Below the pieces are notes generated by a model that did not search any database, was not told where the DNA came from, and saw only the letters and a program-made list of their open reading frames with translations. This document shows positions 7,863 to 16,730 of a stretch of 55,602 bases of DNA, piece after piece. The DNA comes from an uncultured Erysipelotrichaceae bacterium (lineage in GTDB: Bacteria; Bacillota_I; Bacilli_A; Erysipelotrichales; Erysipelotrichaceae): NCBI GenBank assembly GCA_949744505.1, contig CATJXY010000015.1, positions 1-55,602 of the forward strand, given 5' to 3'. Each line of letters opens with the position of its first letter. The stretch's first letter is position 1. The translations under genes were made by a program, and so were the position numbers.

Positions 7863-8665
7863 AACTCATTCACCAGCCCTTCCATGGATATATATTGATC
7901 TGCTTTGATTCCGTTTTTTGCAAGTTCAAGTTGCATCTTAACGCTAAATGGAATATCTAAATTCATCTTGATTAACTTATCCGTCTGTAAAAGAATCTCT
8001 TTCGGATCGCCCTCCATCACAACTTTACCCTTTTCAAGAACAAGAACATGGTCTGATTGAGCCACTTCTTCTATATTATGAGTAATTGAAATAATCGTCA
8101 TTTTTTTATCTGCATGTAGCTCTTGAATAACACGGTTAATTTCATCTTTTCCTTGAGGATCAAGCATACTGGTTGACTCATCGAAAATAATAACATCCGG
8201 ATTCATCGCTAAAACTCCGGCTATCGCAACACGCTGTTTCTGCCCCCCTGAAAGATGAGAAGGTTCACTATCCAAATAGCGTGTCATATTCACTTTTTCC
8301 GCAAAACGATTGATAATATCATCCATCTTTTCTTGTTCAACGCAATGGTTTTCCAACCCAAAAGCAATATCATCTCTCACTGTAGCACCGATAAACTGAT
8401 TATCCGGGTTTTGAAAAACAATTCCGACCTTGCTGCGAATCGCTGCCAAATTCTCTAAATTCAAAGGTAACCCATCAACAAAAATTTCACCACTTTCGGC
8501 TTCTAAAAGACCGATGATTAATTTCGCAATCGTCGATTTACCACTACCGTTATGTCCGATAATAGTTGTATAACTTCCTTTTTCAATAGAAAAAGACACA
8601 TGATCCACTGCTAATGATTCATGATCATAGGAATAAGTTAAATTCTTTATCTCTATCTGCTTCAT
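7838..8665 (-). CDS. ecfA1: Energy-coupling factor transporter ATPase EcfA1
   Basis: 275 residues, first gene of the ecfA1-ecfA2-ecfT-truA-PHP operon. Motifs are Walker A GHNGSGKST, Q-loop VFQNPDNQFIGATV (the EcfA1-type NPDNQ), signature LSGGQKQR, Walker B VIIFDES and H-loop SITHN. The residue after the Walker B Asp is the catalytic Glu, so this half appears active. The ATG at 8665 follows GAGGTGAG. Confidence 0.95.
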   Translation of the reverse strand: MKQIEIKNLTYSYDHESLAVDHVSFSIEKGSYTTIIGHNGSGKSTIAKLIIGLLEAESGEIFVDGLPLNLENLAAIRSKVGIVFQNPDNQFIGATVRDDIAFGLENHCVEQEKMDDIINRFAEKVNMTRYLDSEPSHLSGGQKQRVAIAGVLAMNPDVIIFDESTSMLDPQGKDEINRVIQELHADKKMTIISITHNIEEVAQSDHVLVLEKGKVVMEGDPKEILLQTDKLIKMNLDIPFSVKMQLELAKNGIKADQYISMEGLVNELCQYNLKK

Positions 8666-8688
8666 AGCTCACCTCAAATATCCAAGTT

Positions 8689-8717
8689 ATTATACAACAA
8701 CCCATTTCAAACTACAA
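8689..8717 (-). promoter_or_regulatory. Promoter of the ecf-truA operon
   Basis: Minus-strand TATAAT (8694-8689) with TTGTAG (8717-8712) 17 bp upstream. The -10 is perfect, the -35 weak. The leader to the ecfA1 start is short, about 15-20 nt. Confidence 0.6.
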
Positions 8718-8765
8718 ATATAAAGCGAAATATTAAAACAAAATTATATCGCTTGTCATAAATCC

Positions 8766-8797
8766 AAATGAAAAAGCGACTCATTGAGCCGCCTTTT
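8766..8797 (-). terminator. Terminator of gap
   Basis: On the minus strand AAAAGGCGGCTC, loop AAT, GAGTCGCTTTTT forms a 12-bp stem with two G-U pairs (8797-8771) ending in a T-run. It follows the gap stop codon by about 18 bp. Confidence 0.85.
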
Positions 8798-8815
8798 AGT
8801 ATCTTATTTGAACTC

Positions 8816-9826
8816 TTATTTAACTGATGCGAAGTACTTGATTGTACGAACCATCTGGCTTGTATAAGAGTTTTCGTTATCATACCAAGATACAACTTGT
8901 ACTTGATAAGTATCTTCATCAATCTTAGCAACCATTGTTTGTGTAGCATCGAACAATGAACCTTCTGTGATACCGATGATATCGCTTGAAACAAGCTGTT
9001 CTTCAGTATAACCGAAAGACTCTGTAGATGCAGCCTTCATAGCAGCATTGATGCCTTCAACAGTGATATCTTTACCCTTAACTACAGCGATAAGAATTGT
9101 TGTAGATCCTGTAGGAGTAGGAACACGCTGTGCAGAACCAATCAACTTACCGTTCAATTCAGGAATTACAAGACCGATAGCCTTTGCAGCACCTGTTGAG
9201 TTAGGAACGATGTTAATAGCACCGGCACGAGCACGACGCAAATCACCTTTACGTTGAGGTCCATCAAGAATCATCTGATCACCTGTATAAGCGTGAACTG
9301 TTGTCATGATACCGCTTTGAATTGGAGCGAAATCATTTAATGCTTTAGCCATTGGAGCCAAGCAGTTTGTTGTACAAGAAGCAGCAGAAATAACTGTATC
9401 TTCTGGTGTTAAAATTTCATGGTTTACATTATATACAACTGTTGGAAGGTCATTTCCAGCTGGAGCTGAAATAACAACTTTCTTAGCACCTGCATTAACA
9501 TGAGCCATTGCTTTAGCTTTGCTTGTATAGAATCCTGTACATTCCAAAACAACATCAACATCCAATTCACCCCATGGCAAATTGTTTGCATCTGCTTCTT
9601 TGTAAATTTTGATCTCTTTTCCATCAACTACGATAGAATCTTCTTTTGCTTCTACTGCATGACCATAACGACCTTGTGCTGAATCATATTTCAATAGATG
9701 AGCAAGCATTTTTGGATTTGTTAAGTCATTGATAGCAACTACATCGTATCCTTCAGCGCCAAACATTTGTCTGAATGCCAAACGACCGATACGTCCGAAA
9801 CCGTTAATCGCAACTTTTACTGTCAT
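8816..9826 (-). CDS. gap: Glyceraldehyde-3-phosphate dehydrogenase (type I)
   Basis: 336 residues, full length. It oxidises glyceraldehyde-3-phosphate to 1,3-bisphosphoglycerate with NAD in glycolysis. The Rossmann motif GFGRIGR is at residues 9-15, D34 in AINDLT favours NAD over NADP, the catalytic cysteine is C151 in ASCTTNC and its histidine partner is H178 in TTVHAY. The C-terminal [13 protein letters not shown] is intact. The ATG follows AAGGAGG. It is a single-gene transcript with its own strong promoter and terminator; no pgk or tpi is adjacent. Confidence 0.97.
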   Translation of the reverse strand: MTVKVAINGFGRIGRLAFRQMFGAEGYDVVAINDLTNPKMLAHLLKYDSAQGRYGHAVEAKEDSIVVDGKEIKIYKEADANNLPWGELDVDVVLECTGFYTSKAKAMAHVNAGAKKVVISAPAGNDLPTVVYNVNHEILTPEDTVISAASCTTNCLAPMAKALNDFAPIQSGIMTTVHAYTGDQMILDGPQRKGDLRRARAGAINIVPNSTGAAKAIGLVIPELNGKLIGSAQRVPTPTGSTTILIAVVKGKDITVEGINAAMKAASTESFGYTEEQLVSSDIIGITEGSLFDATQTMVAKIDEDTYQVQVVSWYDNENSYTSQMVRTIKYFASVK

Positions 9827-9855
9827 TATAATAATCCTCCTTATGACACATATTT

Positions 9856-9884
9856 ATTATACTTACACCAACTCTAAAAGTCAA
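9856..9884 (-). promoter_or_regulatory. Promoter of gap
   Basis: Minus-strand TTGACT (9884-9879), a 17-bp spacer and a perfect TATAAT (9861-9856). It is near consensus, consistent with a highly expressed glycolytic gene. Confidence 0.88.
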
Positions 9885-9995
9885 TTGAGAAACAACTCAC
9901 ATTCATATTTCTTTTTTCATTTTTTGAAATTCTTATTCTTTCATGCAAGTAGAATCATAAAGCCGGAATTCACTTTTTTTATTGATGCTTTACTA

Positions 9996-10052
9996 GTTTG
10001 AACCAATTTACTTCAAACAAACATTTTTTATAAATAAGTATTAATTTCAAAC
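9996..10052 (+). promoter_or_regulatory. GTTTGAA/TTCAAAC repeats upstream of clpP
   Basis: GTTTGAA (9996-10002) faces TTCAAAC (10012-10018), and a second TTCAAAC lies at 10046-10052. The spacing and order could be an operator in front of clpP. They do not match the CtsR heat-shock box. I see no convincing -35/-10 pair at fixed spacing, so the promoter itself is not placed. Confidence 0.35.
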
Positions 10053-10084
10053 TATCGAGCATACTCTTTAATGAGGTGAAAACA

Positions 10085-10672
10085 ATGATCATACCTACTG
10101 TCATTGAACAAAAAAATAATACTGAACGAGCCTATGATCTATATTCTTGTTTATTAAAAGAAAGAATCATCATGTTAACAGGAGAAATCGATGATCAAAC
10201 CGCAAGTATCATCTGTGCCCAACTCCTTTATTTAGACTCTTTATCTCATGAGGACATTCAGCTTTACATACAGTCCCCCGGTGGTTCTGTAAGTGCCGGT
10301 TTGGCCATCTATGATACAATGCAAACAATTCACAGCGATGTTTCGACAATTGCCATGGGACTTGCCGCAAGTATGGCGGCAATACTTCTAAGTAGCGGAA
10401 CGACGGGAAAAAGATATGCACTGCGCAATGCAGAAGTCATGATTCACCAACCCTTGGGTGGGTTTCAAGGTCAAGCAAAAGATATTGAAATTGAGGCAAA
10501 ACACATTTTAAAATATAAGAAACAATTAAATGAAATCTTAGCAGAACATTGTAATCAAAACATTGAAAGCATCATGATCCTTACTGATAGAAACACTTAT
10601 ATGAGTGCTTCAGAAGCCGTTGCTTTTGGATTAATCGATGATATCATTCAACCAAAAAATCAAGAAGAATGA
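10085..10672 (+). CDS. clpP: ClpP-family serine protease with Asn at the catalytic Asp position
   Basis: 195 residues from ATG 10085 (after GAGGTG), opening with the ClpP N-terminal IIPTVIEQ. ClpP forms the barrel protease used by Clp ATPases. The nucleophile is S96 in MGLAASMAA and the histidine is H121 in VMIHQP. The third triad member, normally Asp in a segment such as DRDNFMSAEEA, is replaced: this protein reads [11 protein letters not shown], with N170 at that position. Listeria ClpP1 also has Asn there and is a less active paralog that works with ClpP2, so this could be a ClpP1-type subunit. It is monocistronic, with no Clp ATPase alongside. Confidence 0.92.
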   Translation: MIIPTVIEQKNNTERAYDLYSCLLKERIIMLTGEIDDQTASIICAQLLYLDSLSHEDIQLYIQSPGGSVSAGLAIYDTMQTIHSDVSTIAMGLAASMAAILLSSGTTGKRYALRNAEVMIHQPLGGFQGQAKDIEIEAKHILKYKKQLNEILAEHCNQNIESIMILTDRNTYMSASEAVAFGLIDDIIQPKNQEE

Positions 10673-10673
10673 A

Positions 10674-10700
10674 AAAATCCGGTCTAACAAACCGGATTTT
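10674..10700. terminator. Bidirectional terminator between clpP and prmC
   Basis: AAAATCCGGT (10674-10683) and ACCGGATTTT (10691-10700) form a 10-bp perfect stem with a 7-nt loop. The A and T flanks serve both strands. It lies between convergent clpP and prmC and overlaps their stop codons. Confidence 0.88.
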
Positions 10701-11559
10701 ATTTACAATTGAAGTAAACAAACAACATACGATTTTTTCCGTTAATATCCTTAAGAACTTCTCCTTTAGCCTTCCCTTTAAAGAAAGCTTCCACTTCTTT
10801 TAATAAAGCTTCTTTTTGATTATATCCGATTTCAAAAGCCATCATGGATTTTTCTTTAAGCAAAAGCGGTGCTGCTTTAAATACTTCTCGATAATATTGA
10901 AGTCCATCACTTCCGCCAAACAAAGCAACATGGGGTTCATAATCCCGTACCGATTCTTCCAACTGTTCATCAACAGGAATATATGGAGGATTACATACAA
11001 GAATATCTAATTTCAAACCCTTTTCAATTAAAGGTTCTGCCATATTTCCAACCAAGAAATCAATCTTGACACCATTTTCTTCAGCATTTCTTTGTGCAAC
11101 TTTGATGGCACTTTCACTGATATCCGTAGCCGTCATATGTACCTTTTTTTCTTCGGCTGCCAAAGCAATTGCGATATCCCCACTTCCCGTTCCGATATCT
11201 GCACATTGAATTTCTTTCTCATCCGCAAAATATTCATCAATATCAGCCAAAATATTTGCCACCAATTCTTCTGTTTCAGGGCGAGGAATCAAAACATCTG
11301 AATTAACAATAAATTTATATCCATAAAACCAAGAATACCCTAATACGTATTCCATTGGTTCATGATTTAAAATTCTTTCTACCCCTTCTTCATATCTTTT
11401 TAAAAGTTCTTCCGGAACTTCATTTTGATATTCCATATAAAGGTTATAGCTTTCCATTTGTGCCAATTCGCTCATATAAAGCATTGCGGTTTGAGAAGAA
11501 ATCCCTTTCTCTTCCATCCGTTTGGAAGCGACTCTGATTGCCTGTTGATAACTAGGCAT
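10699..11559 (-). CDS. prmC: Release factor glutamine methyltransferase PrmC
   Basis: 286 residues. PrmC uses SAM to methylate the Gln of the GGQ motif in release factors. It has a helical N-terminal substrate-binding domain (about 1-80) and a Rossmann methyltransferase domain with ADIGTGSGDIAIALA as the SAM loop and the diagnostic NPPY in VCNPPYIPV. Its start overlaps the prfA stop by 8 bp (ATGCCTAG), so substrate and modifying enzyme are translated together. Confidence 0.95.
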   Translation of the reverse strand: MPSYQQAIRVASKRMEEKGISSQTAMLYMSELAQMESYNLYMEYQNEVPEELLKRYEEGVERILNHEPMEYVLGYSWFYGYKFIVNSDVLIPRPETEELVANILADIDEYFADEKEIQCADIGTGSGDIAIALAAEEKKVHMTATDISESAIKVAQRNAEENGVKIDFLVGNMAEPLIEKGLKLDILVCNPPYIPVDEQLEESVRDYEPHVALFGGSDGLQYYREVFKAAPLLLKEKSMMAFEIGYNQKEALLKEVEAFFKGKAKGEVLKDINGKNRMLFVYFNCK

Positions 11560-12631
11560 TTTCTTCTCCTGCCATCTTGACTCTTTGTTCTTCCTCTAAT
11601 AAGGCATTGATAATATCATCCATCTTTCCTTCCATGATTCGATCCAATTGGTTCAATGTAAATCCAATACGATGATCTGTCACACGATTTTGTGGATAAT
11701 TGTATGTTCTGATTTTTTCAGAACGATCTCCCGTACCAATCTTAGAACGACGAATTGCCCCTTCTTCTTCTTCTTTTCTTCTTTGATACTCTTCATATAC
11801 ACGAGCACGAATCAATCTTAATGCCGTTTCGCGGTTTTCAATTTGTGAACGTCCGTCTTGACAATTGACTGTAATTCCGGTCGGAAGATGCACGATTCTG
11901 ACTGCTGAATCTGTTTTATTGATATGTTGCCCTCCGGCACCTGATGCACGATGGGTTTCGATTGTCAAATCGCTATCATTAATTTCAATATCTTGTTCTT
12001 CGGCATCCGGCATAACTAAAACAGTTGCGGTAGAAGTATGAATTCTTCCTTGTGTTTCTGTCTTCGGAACCCGTTGTACACGATGTGCTCCTGATTCAAA
12101 TTTCAATTGACGATAAACTTCATTTCCTTTGACAAGGAAGCTGATTTGTGAGAATCCCCCTGCTTCGGATTCACTCATTTCAAGTACTTGAAACTTCCAA
12201 CCTTGAGACTCTCCATATTTTACATACATGCGATAAAGATCTCCGGCAAAAATATTTCCCTCATCTCCACCGGCTGCACCACGAATTTCGACAATCGCAT
12301 CATGGTCATCGTTTGGATCCTTCGGAATCAACAAAACCCGTAAATGTTCTATTAATTCTTCTTTTTTCGGAGTCAATTCTTCCAGTTCCATTTGTGCCAT
12401 TTCTTTCAGATCAGCATCATTTTCATGTAAAAGCTCTTCTGCTTGCTCAATATGACCTAGCACTTCTTTTAATTTCAAATAAGCATCCACAGCTCCTTTC
12501 AAAGAAGCCTGTTCCTTGGAAAGACGTGCCATTTCACGGGGGTTAGATACGATTTGAGGATCCATCAAAAGTTCATTAATTTCATTATATCTTTGATACA
12601 TCCCTTCAAGACGTTGTAGCATTGCATCCAT
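11552..12631 (-). CDS. prfA: Peptide chain release factor 1
   Basis: 359 residues, full length for RF1, which reads UAA and UAG stop codons. The GGQ tripeptide that triggers peptidyl-tRNA hydrolysis is in ASGAGGQHINKTDSAVRI, and the RF1-type KIGTGDRSEKIRTYN block follows. ATG 12631 has GGAGG nine bases upstream; a second ATG at 12622 also gives a plausible start. It is cotranscribed with prmC, and rpmE lies 84 bp upstream behind its own terminator. Confidence 0.96.
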   Translation of the reverse strand: MDAMLQRLEGMYQRYNEINELLMDPQIVSNPREMARLSKEQASLKGAVDAYLKLKEVLGHIEQAEELLHENDADLKEMAQMELEELTPKKEELIEHLRVLLIPKDPNDDHDAIVEIRGAAGGDEGNIFAGDLYRMYVKYGESQGWKFQVLEMSESEAGGFSQISFLVKGNEVYRQLKFESGAHRVQRVPKTETQGRIHTSTATVLVMPDAEEQDIEINDSDLTIETHRASGAGGQHINKTDSAVRIVHLPTGITVNCQDGRSQIENRETALRLIRARVYEEYQRRKEEEEGAIRRSKIGTGDRSEKIRTYNYPQNRVTDHRIGFTLNQLDRIMEGKMDDIINALLEEEQRVKMAGEENA

Positions 12632-12683
12632 ATTTCTTTCCTCCTTCTATTCGTTATATTAATCTCTAAATTACTATTTCCAA

Positions 12684-12716
12684 CTTAAAAAAATAAGGGT
12701 CATGTCAACCCTTATT
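12684..12716 (-). terminator. Terminator of rpmE
   Basis: The minus strand has AATAAGGGT, a 7-nt loop, ACCCTTATT (12716-12692), followed by seven T residues. The stem overlaps the rpmE stop codon. It separates rpmE from prfA. Confidence 0.85.
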
Positions 12717-12918
12717 ATTTTAAACCGTACTTCTTATTGAATTTTTCTATTCTACCAGCTGCAGCTGCGAAACGTTGTCTACCTGTATAGAATGGATGAC
12801 AGTTTGAACATGTGTCGACTCTAATTTCAGATTTTGTTGAACCAGTTTCGAATTCAGCACCGCATGATGTACAAATTACCTTACATTTTTGGTACTTTGG
12901 ATGAATATCTTTCTTCAT
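12715..12918 (-). CDS. rpmE: 50S ribosomal protein L31 (bL31, zinc-binding type)
   Basis: 67 residues from ATG 12918 ([10 protein letters not shown]), set by AAGGAGA upstream; a longer reading would cover the leader. Two CxxC pairs are present, CTSCGAEF and CSNCHPF, so this is the zinc-binding form, which can act as a zinc store. The C-terminal block [22 protein letters not shown] is typical. It has its own promoter and terminator. Confidence 0.95.
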   Translation of the reverse strand: MKKDIHPKYQKCKVICTSCGAEFETGSTKSEIRVDTCSNCHPFYTGRQRFAAAAGRIEKFNKKYGLK

Positions 12919-12973
12919 AATACATCTCCTTCCGCCTTGAATCTCTTTTGAATTCAAAGTAAGTTACCGTGAT

Positions 12974-13002
12974 ATTTTAACACAATTCATGGCCTTTGAC
13001 AA
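12974..13002 (-). promoter_or_regulatory. Promoter of rpmE
   Basis: Minus-strand TTGTCA (13002-12997), 17-bp spacer and TAAAAT (12979-12974). No Zur-type inverted repeat was evident around it. Confidence 0.7.
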
Positions 13003-13127
13003 GAAGAGTTTTACCAAAATCACCACTTTTTACTGCCTTATGTTTCATCTGTGATTTATTGTATAAATATTTTCAATTATGATACATTTTTTTGCTTAAT
13101 TTTATCCTTTTCACATTATGATTATAC

Positions 13128-13156
13128 TTTGCAAAACGTCCCTCATCTTGTATAAT
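13128..13156 (+). promoter_or_regulatory. Promoter of the hypothetical gene at 13181
   Basis: A perfect TATAAT (13151-13156) lies 17 bp after a weak -35 (TTTGCA, 13128-13133). The ATG at 13181 is 25 bp downstream. Confidence 0.6.
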
Positions 13157-13180
13157 AGTGAGAAAAGTGAGGAAAATATT

Positions 13181-13822
13181 ATGCTATTATGTGAAAAAAC
13201 TCAAATCATGAATTTAGAAGGTGCAATACGTGGTGCTAGAAATCCGATGAATAGTTGGAACAGAATGGATTCTTATTATAATGAAGACGGTCAATTCATT
13301 TTAGGAAGTAATGATTTAGATTTAGCAGTAAGATTGTGTAAGGCCGGCAGCGATCACAGAAAGTTTATCCGTCAAATTCTTGTCTGTGTTGATATCACCG
13401 CCCCTTTATATTGGTGGAAAGAATTCGATACATACAAAGTCGGGACTGTTGCCAACTCTACAAGTACGATGCATAAAATTCATTCAAAACCCTTTTCAAT
13501 CGATGATTTCAGCCATGATAATTTAACTGATAAATCTTTGGATAAACTCAATGAGTTCATTCACTATTTGGAAGAAATCCGGCTTGAGTTTATCGAAACA
13601 AAAGAGAAGGCTCTCTGGTATGATATGATTACTCTTTTACCTGAAAGTTATAATCAAAAAAGAACTGTAACACTGAATTATGAAGTTCTCTTTAATATTT
13701 TCTATGCACGTAGAGGTCATAAGTTGAACGAATGGCATACTTTCTGCGATTGGATACAATCTCTTCCTTATGCCAAAGAATTAATCACAACATGCAAAGA
13801 TGAAAATAAGTCGACAATTTAA
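13181..13822 (+). CDS. Conserved hypothetical protein, phage-associated type
   Basis: 213 residues from ATG 13181, after GAGGAAAA; an in-frame upstream start would overlap the promoter. I do not know the function. The centre is dense in conserved-looking residues: KAGSDHRKFIRQI, then PLYWWKEFDTYKVG and ANSTSTMHKI, followed by helices and a cytosine/serine-free C-terminal half with NQKRTVTLNYE and WHTFCDWI. I recall similar proteins in Firmicute genomes and their phages. The many His/Arg/Ser and Trp residues would suit a nucleotide-binding enzyme, and a distant ThyX-like fold is conceivable but unproven. It ends in its own terminator and is convergent with the DUF5131 gene. Confidence 0.65.
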   Translation: MLLCEKTQIMNLEGAIRGARNPMNSWNRMDSYYNEDGQFILGSNDLDLAVRLCKAGSDHRKFIRQILVCVDITAPLYWWKEFDTYKVGTVANSTSTMHKIHSKPFSIDDFSHDNLTDKSLDKLNEFIHYLEEIRLEFIETKEKALWYDMITLLPESYNQKRTVTLNYEVLFNIFYARRGHKLNEWHTFCDWIQSLPYAKELITTCKDENKSTI

Positions 13823-13839
13823 TGTCGGCTTATTTTTTT
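13808..13839 (+). terminator. Terminator of the 13181 gene
   Basis: AAGTCGACA, loop ATTTAA, TGTCGGCTT (one G-U pair) form a 9-bp stem (13808-13831), followed by TATTTTTTTA. It overlaps the stop codons of both convergent genes. Confidence 0.8.
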
Positions 13840-14570
13840 AAGAGTTCATTCAAATATTGTGTCCCTTTCTTTGCCTGTTTATATTCATCCCGATGATTGA
13901 TATGATATCTCTTCCCATTCATCACAAAATTCGATCCGGTTTGATGGAAATCAAATTTCACATGATACCGGTCACAAGTTTCTTTAATTTTTCGAATCCA
14001 ATCAAAATGACACTCTCTTGCCCCTTTATAAGATTCCCCACTCACAGAAATCATTTCAATTTCACCGGTTGCTAAAAATTTACTGAAATCAACACTCTCC
14101 AACAGCGGTGCGGCAAAAATAACTTTATGTTTTGCCTTTATGCTTAATAAGATGGGAAGTCTTTCCTCTGCTTTTTGTTGATTCTCGCAAGAAACCGCAA
14201 GCGTCACATTTTCGTATCCTTCACCCCAATCCTCTGGGATACATTGATTAAAACGCGCGATCCTTTTTGTACATATCAAAAAATTAATATCTTTCCTAAA
14301 TCGTATTATTTCCCAAGCTTCCGCTCTCCACTTATCCGCTTCCTCTAAAAAGAAATCAGAAGTAAAACAGGTTGCCAACTCAATTTTAGGAGGAATTTTA
14401 AATTCTCCATTACGATTTTTTTTCATCGGCAAATTGAAATTAGTTTTTGATTTCGTCACAATACTCGGATCTTTATCTCTGATCTTATCTAAATAATACA
14501 CATAACAGTTCAAACATCCGGGACTGCATTTATGACAACCATGCCACGGATTCCACTGAAACTTATTCAT
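13830..14570 (-). CDS. DUF5131 (phage gp37/gp68-type) family protein
   Basis: 246 residues. The N-terminus has the family opening FQWNPWHGCHKCSPGCLNCY with cysteines C12, C15, C19 and C22, a spacing that resembles radical-SAM or other Fe-S loops. Later blocks include ATCFTSDFF, FLICTKRI, VTLAVSCENQ, VIFAAPLLE and the C-terminal FDFHQTGSNFV. Members occur in bacteria and phages as DUF5131; the reaction is not established. It is convergent with the 13181 gene and 10 bp downstream of the acetyltransferase gene, so it may share that transcript. Confidence 0.8.
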   Translation of the reverse strand: MNKFQWNPWHGCHKCSPGCLNCYVYYLDKIRDKDPSIVTKSKTNFNLPMKKNRNGEFKIPPKIELATCFTSDFFLEEADKWRAEAWEIIRFRKDINFLICTKRIARFNQCIPEDWGEGYENVTLAVSCENQQKAEERLPILLSIKAKHKVIFAAPLLESVDFSKFLATGEIEMISVSGESYKGARECHFDWIRKIKETCDRYHVKFDFHQTGSNFVMNGKRYHINHRDEYKQAKKGTQYLNELLKK

Positions 14571-14580
14571 ACGTATTCCT

Positions 14581-15114
14581 TTATTTAAAATCTTCTCTTA
14601 AAAGTTCCATCATGATGATATCATGCAATTGACCTTGATGGTATTTGACTTTATGCCAACGGCCACATTCTTTAAATCCCAATTTCTGATAGGCTTTGAT
14701 AGCATTTTTATTGAAACTGAATACTTCCAAATGAATTGCATTGAATCTTTGAAAGTCAAAAATATATCTTAACAATAATCGAATTGCTTCTTGACCATAT
14801 CCGCAATGACGAAACTCTTTTCCCAAATAAATTCCCATTGTGACGAATTGTTCATGAGAATCCATACCAAACAAGGAAACATGTCCCATAAATTCATTTT
14901 TCTCTTGTGATACAATTGAAAAAATGAAAGGTCCTTCATTCCATTTACTCATCATTTCACGCACTTTCTCTTCCCCCAAAAGACTTCCGTAAAATCCATT
15001 GAAATGGGCAATATCCTCATCTTCATTCATCCATTTTGTCATCGTTTTCACTTCATTTTCAATATCGATCGGAGATAAATACAAACGTTCTCCCACCAGT
15101 TTCTTATAATACAT
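14581..15114 (-). CDS. GNAT-family N-acetyltransferase (RimJ/RimL-like)
   Basis: 177 residues of a single GNAT domain. It opens with the RimJ/RimL-style KLVGERLYLSPID. The acetyl-CoA loop is HCGYGQEAI (near 116-124), and the C-terminal segment is NKNAIKAYQKLGFKECG. Relatives acetylate N-termini of ribosomal proteins, spermidine or small amines; the substrate here is unknown. Two bases separate it from the M32 carboxypeptidase gene upstream, so they are cotranscribed. Confidence 0.85.
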   Translation of the reverse strand: MYYKKLVGERLYLSPIDIENEVKTMTKWMNEDEDIAHFNGFYGSLLGEEKVREMMSKWNEGPFIFSIVSQEKNEFMGHVSLFGMDSHEQFVTMGIYLGKEFRHCGYGQEAIRLLLRYIFDFQRFNAIHLEVFSFNKNAIKAYQKLGFKECGRWHKVKYHQGQLHDIIMMELLREDFK

Positions 15115-15116
15115 CT

Positions 15117-16631
15117 TTATTTTCCTTCTTTCATTTCTAGTCCATATAATTTAGAATATTTTTCAATTAATCCATCGATATAATAATTCGGATTAAATTT
15201 TTCACGAGTCACTTCCATTAAAATTTCATCTGCCCTTTTAAATGAGCCATAATGGTGAATCTTTTCTTTTAACCAAGACTGAATCTTTGCAAAATCATTC
15301 CCACTCAATGCTTCATCTACATCCACTTCTTTTTGCATTGCATTGAAAAACTGTGCCGCATAAGCAGACCCTAAAGCATAGGTCGGAAAATAACCGAACA
15401 TAGCCGATGCCCAATGCATATCTTGTAAGATTCCCTGTGATGGTTTACTCGGTCGAATTCCGAGATATTTTTCAACACGATCATTCCACTCATTTTCCAA
15501 ATTGGAAAGGTCTAAATTCCCATCAAATATTTCCTTTTCCAACTCATAACGAATAAGAATATGAAGCGGATAAGTCAGTTCATCTGCTTCTGTTCGAATC
15601 AAGCTCGGATAAGATGCGTTGATCATTTTCACAAAATCAGTTAATTCCACTTCATTAAATTCCGGAAAAATTTCTTGTAATTTCGGATAGTTACAAACCC
15701 AATAACTTTCTCTTTTTCCGATATAATTTTCTAAAAAACGAGACTGCGATTCATGCATACCACTGCTCATCCCATCCTCAAGAATCGTTCCATCATATTT
15801 TGAATCCACTTGCATTCCATATAAAGCATGTCCATACTCATGAATAATAGAGAAAATACTGCTTGCCAAAGAATTTTCCACATACTTTGTCGTAATTCTT
15901 GTATCCTTGTTAGATATCTTCATCGTAAACGGATGTTCTGTTTCACCCATGTAAACTCTATCCGGATCATAATTCATATAATCTTGTAAAACTTTCATAA
16001 GTTTTGCCTGCTTTTCTGCCGGAAAATGCCCATATAACATTGAGTCGTTGATAACACTTTTTCTATCTGCCACTCTTTTGATAAACGGGATCAGCTTTTC
16101 TTTGATTAATGAAAAAAATTCATCATACTTTTCAATCGTCATTCCCACTTCATAATCATCCAACAACTTTTGATAATCCGATCCTTCATCATTTCGATAA
16201 GATAAAAGCTTTTTTTGAATCTCGATCAAGCGTAGCAAAGTGCCTTCAAACAGAGCATAGTTTTCTTCTCTTTTTGCCTTTCTCCAAAGCACATCCGCAT
16301 CGGCACAACATTTCTGAAATTCAATATATAATTCTTTCGGTAAGATTCGGATATCCCTTAAACTTCTCAAACGTTGTCTAAGTGCCTCTTTCGTGATCGC
16401 ATCCAAATCTTCTTTTTTGTCTAACTCATCTAATTTTGCTAAACTATCTTGATTTGTCATGATACTAAAATAATCTCCTTGGACAATAGATATCATTTTA
16501 TTTCGATATTCCGCACCTGCACTTGGAGCAATTGTCGATGCATCAAATGAACATAGAGCTAAAACCGTACCATAAGCGCTTAATTTTTCTTCATATTCCA
16601 TAAAAAAAGTTTTTAATTCTTGTGTTGTCAT
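15117..16631 (-). CDS. M32-family metallocarboxypeptidase
   Basis: 504 residues, the usual family length. It is a cytoplasmic zinc carboxypeptidase (Taq carboxypeptidase type) that trims C-terminal residues from peptides. The HEXXH zinc motif is HEYGH (H264, H268), the third ligand glutamate lies in MHESQSRFLEN (E294), and the typical DGMSSGMHESQ and IRPSKPSQGILQDMHWA blocks are present. No signal peptide. It heads a short operon with the acetyltransferase gene. Confidence 0.95.
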   Translation of the reverse strand: MTTQELKTFFMEYEEKLSAYGTVLALCSFDASTIAPSAGAEYRNKMISIVQGDYFSIMTNQDSLAKLDELDKKEDLDAITKEALRQRLRSLRDIRILPKELYIEFQKCCADADVLWRKAKREENYALFEGTLLRLIEIQKKLLSYRNDEGSDYQKLLDDYEVGMTIEKYDEFFSLIKEKLIPFIKRVADRKSVINDSMLYGHFPAEKQAKLMKVLQDYMNYDPDRVYMGETEHPFTMKISNKDTRITTKYVENSLASSIFSIIHEYGHALYGMQVDSKYDGTILEDGMSSGMHESQSRFLENYIGKRESYWVCNYPKLQEIFPEFNEVELTDFVKMINASYPSLIRTEADELTYPLHILIRYELEKEIFDGNLDLSNLENEWNDRVEKYLGIRPSKPSQGILQDMHWASAMFGYFPTYALGSAYAAQFFNAMQKEVDVDEALSGNDFAKIQSWLKEKIHHYGSFKRADEILMEVTREKFNPNYYIDGLIEKYSKLYGLEMKEGK

Positions 16632-16694
16632 CTTATATCACCTCAACTTTTTTTAACATTATACCGTTTTTTTTAATAAATTAATACAGAATAA

Positions 16695-16723
16695 ATGACA
16701 ATTCAAAACTTTTATGATATGCT
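16695..16723 (+). promoter_or_regulatory. Promoter of the riboswitch-folT transcript
   Basis: ATGACA (16695-16700), 17-bp spacer and TATGCT (16718-16723). Transcription would begin near 16730, exactly at the start of the conserved riboswitch sequence. Confidence 0.6.
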
Positions 16724-16730
16724 TAACGAC

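Noticed and set aside
9996-10052. CtsR box upstream of clpP
   Set aside because: The repeats read GTTTGAA/TTCAAAC, not the direct GGTCAAA repeat that CtsR requires.
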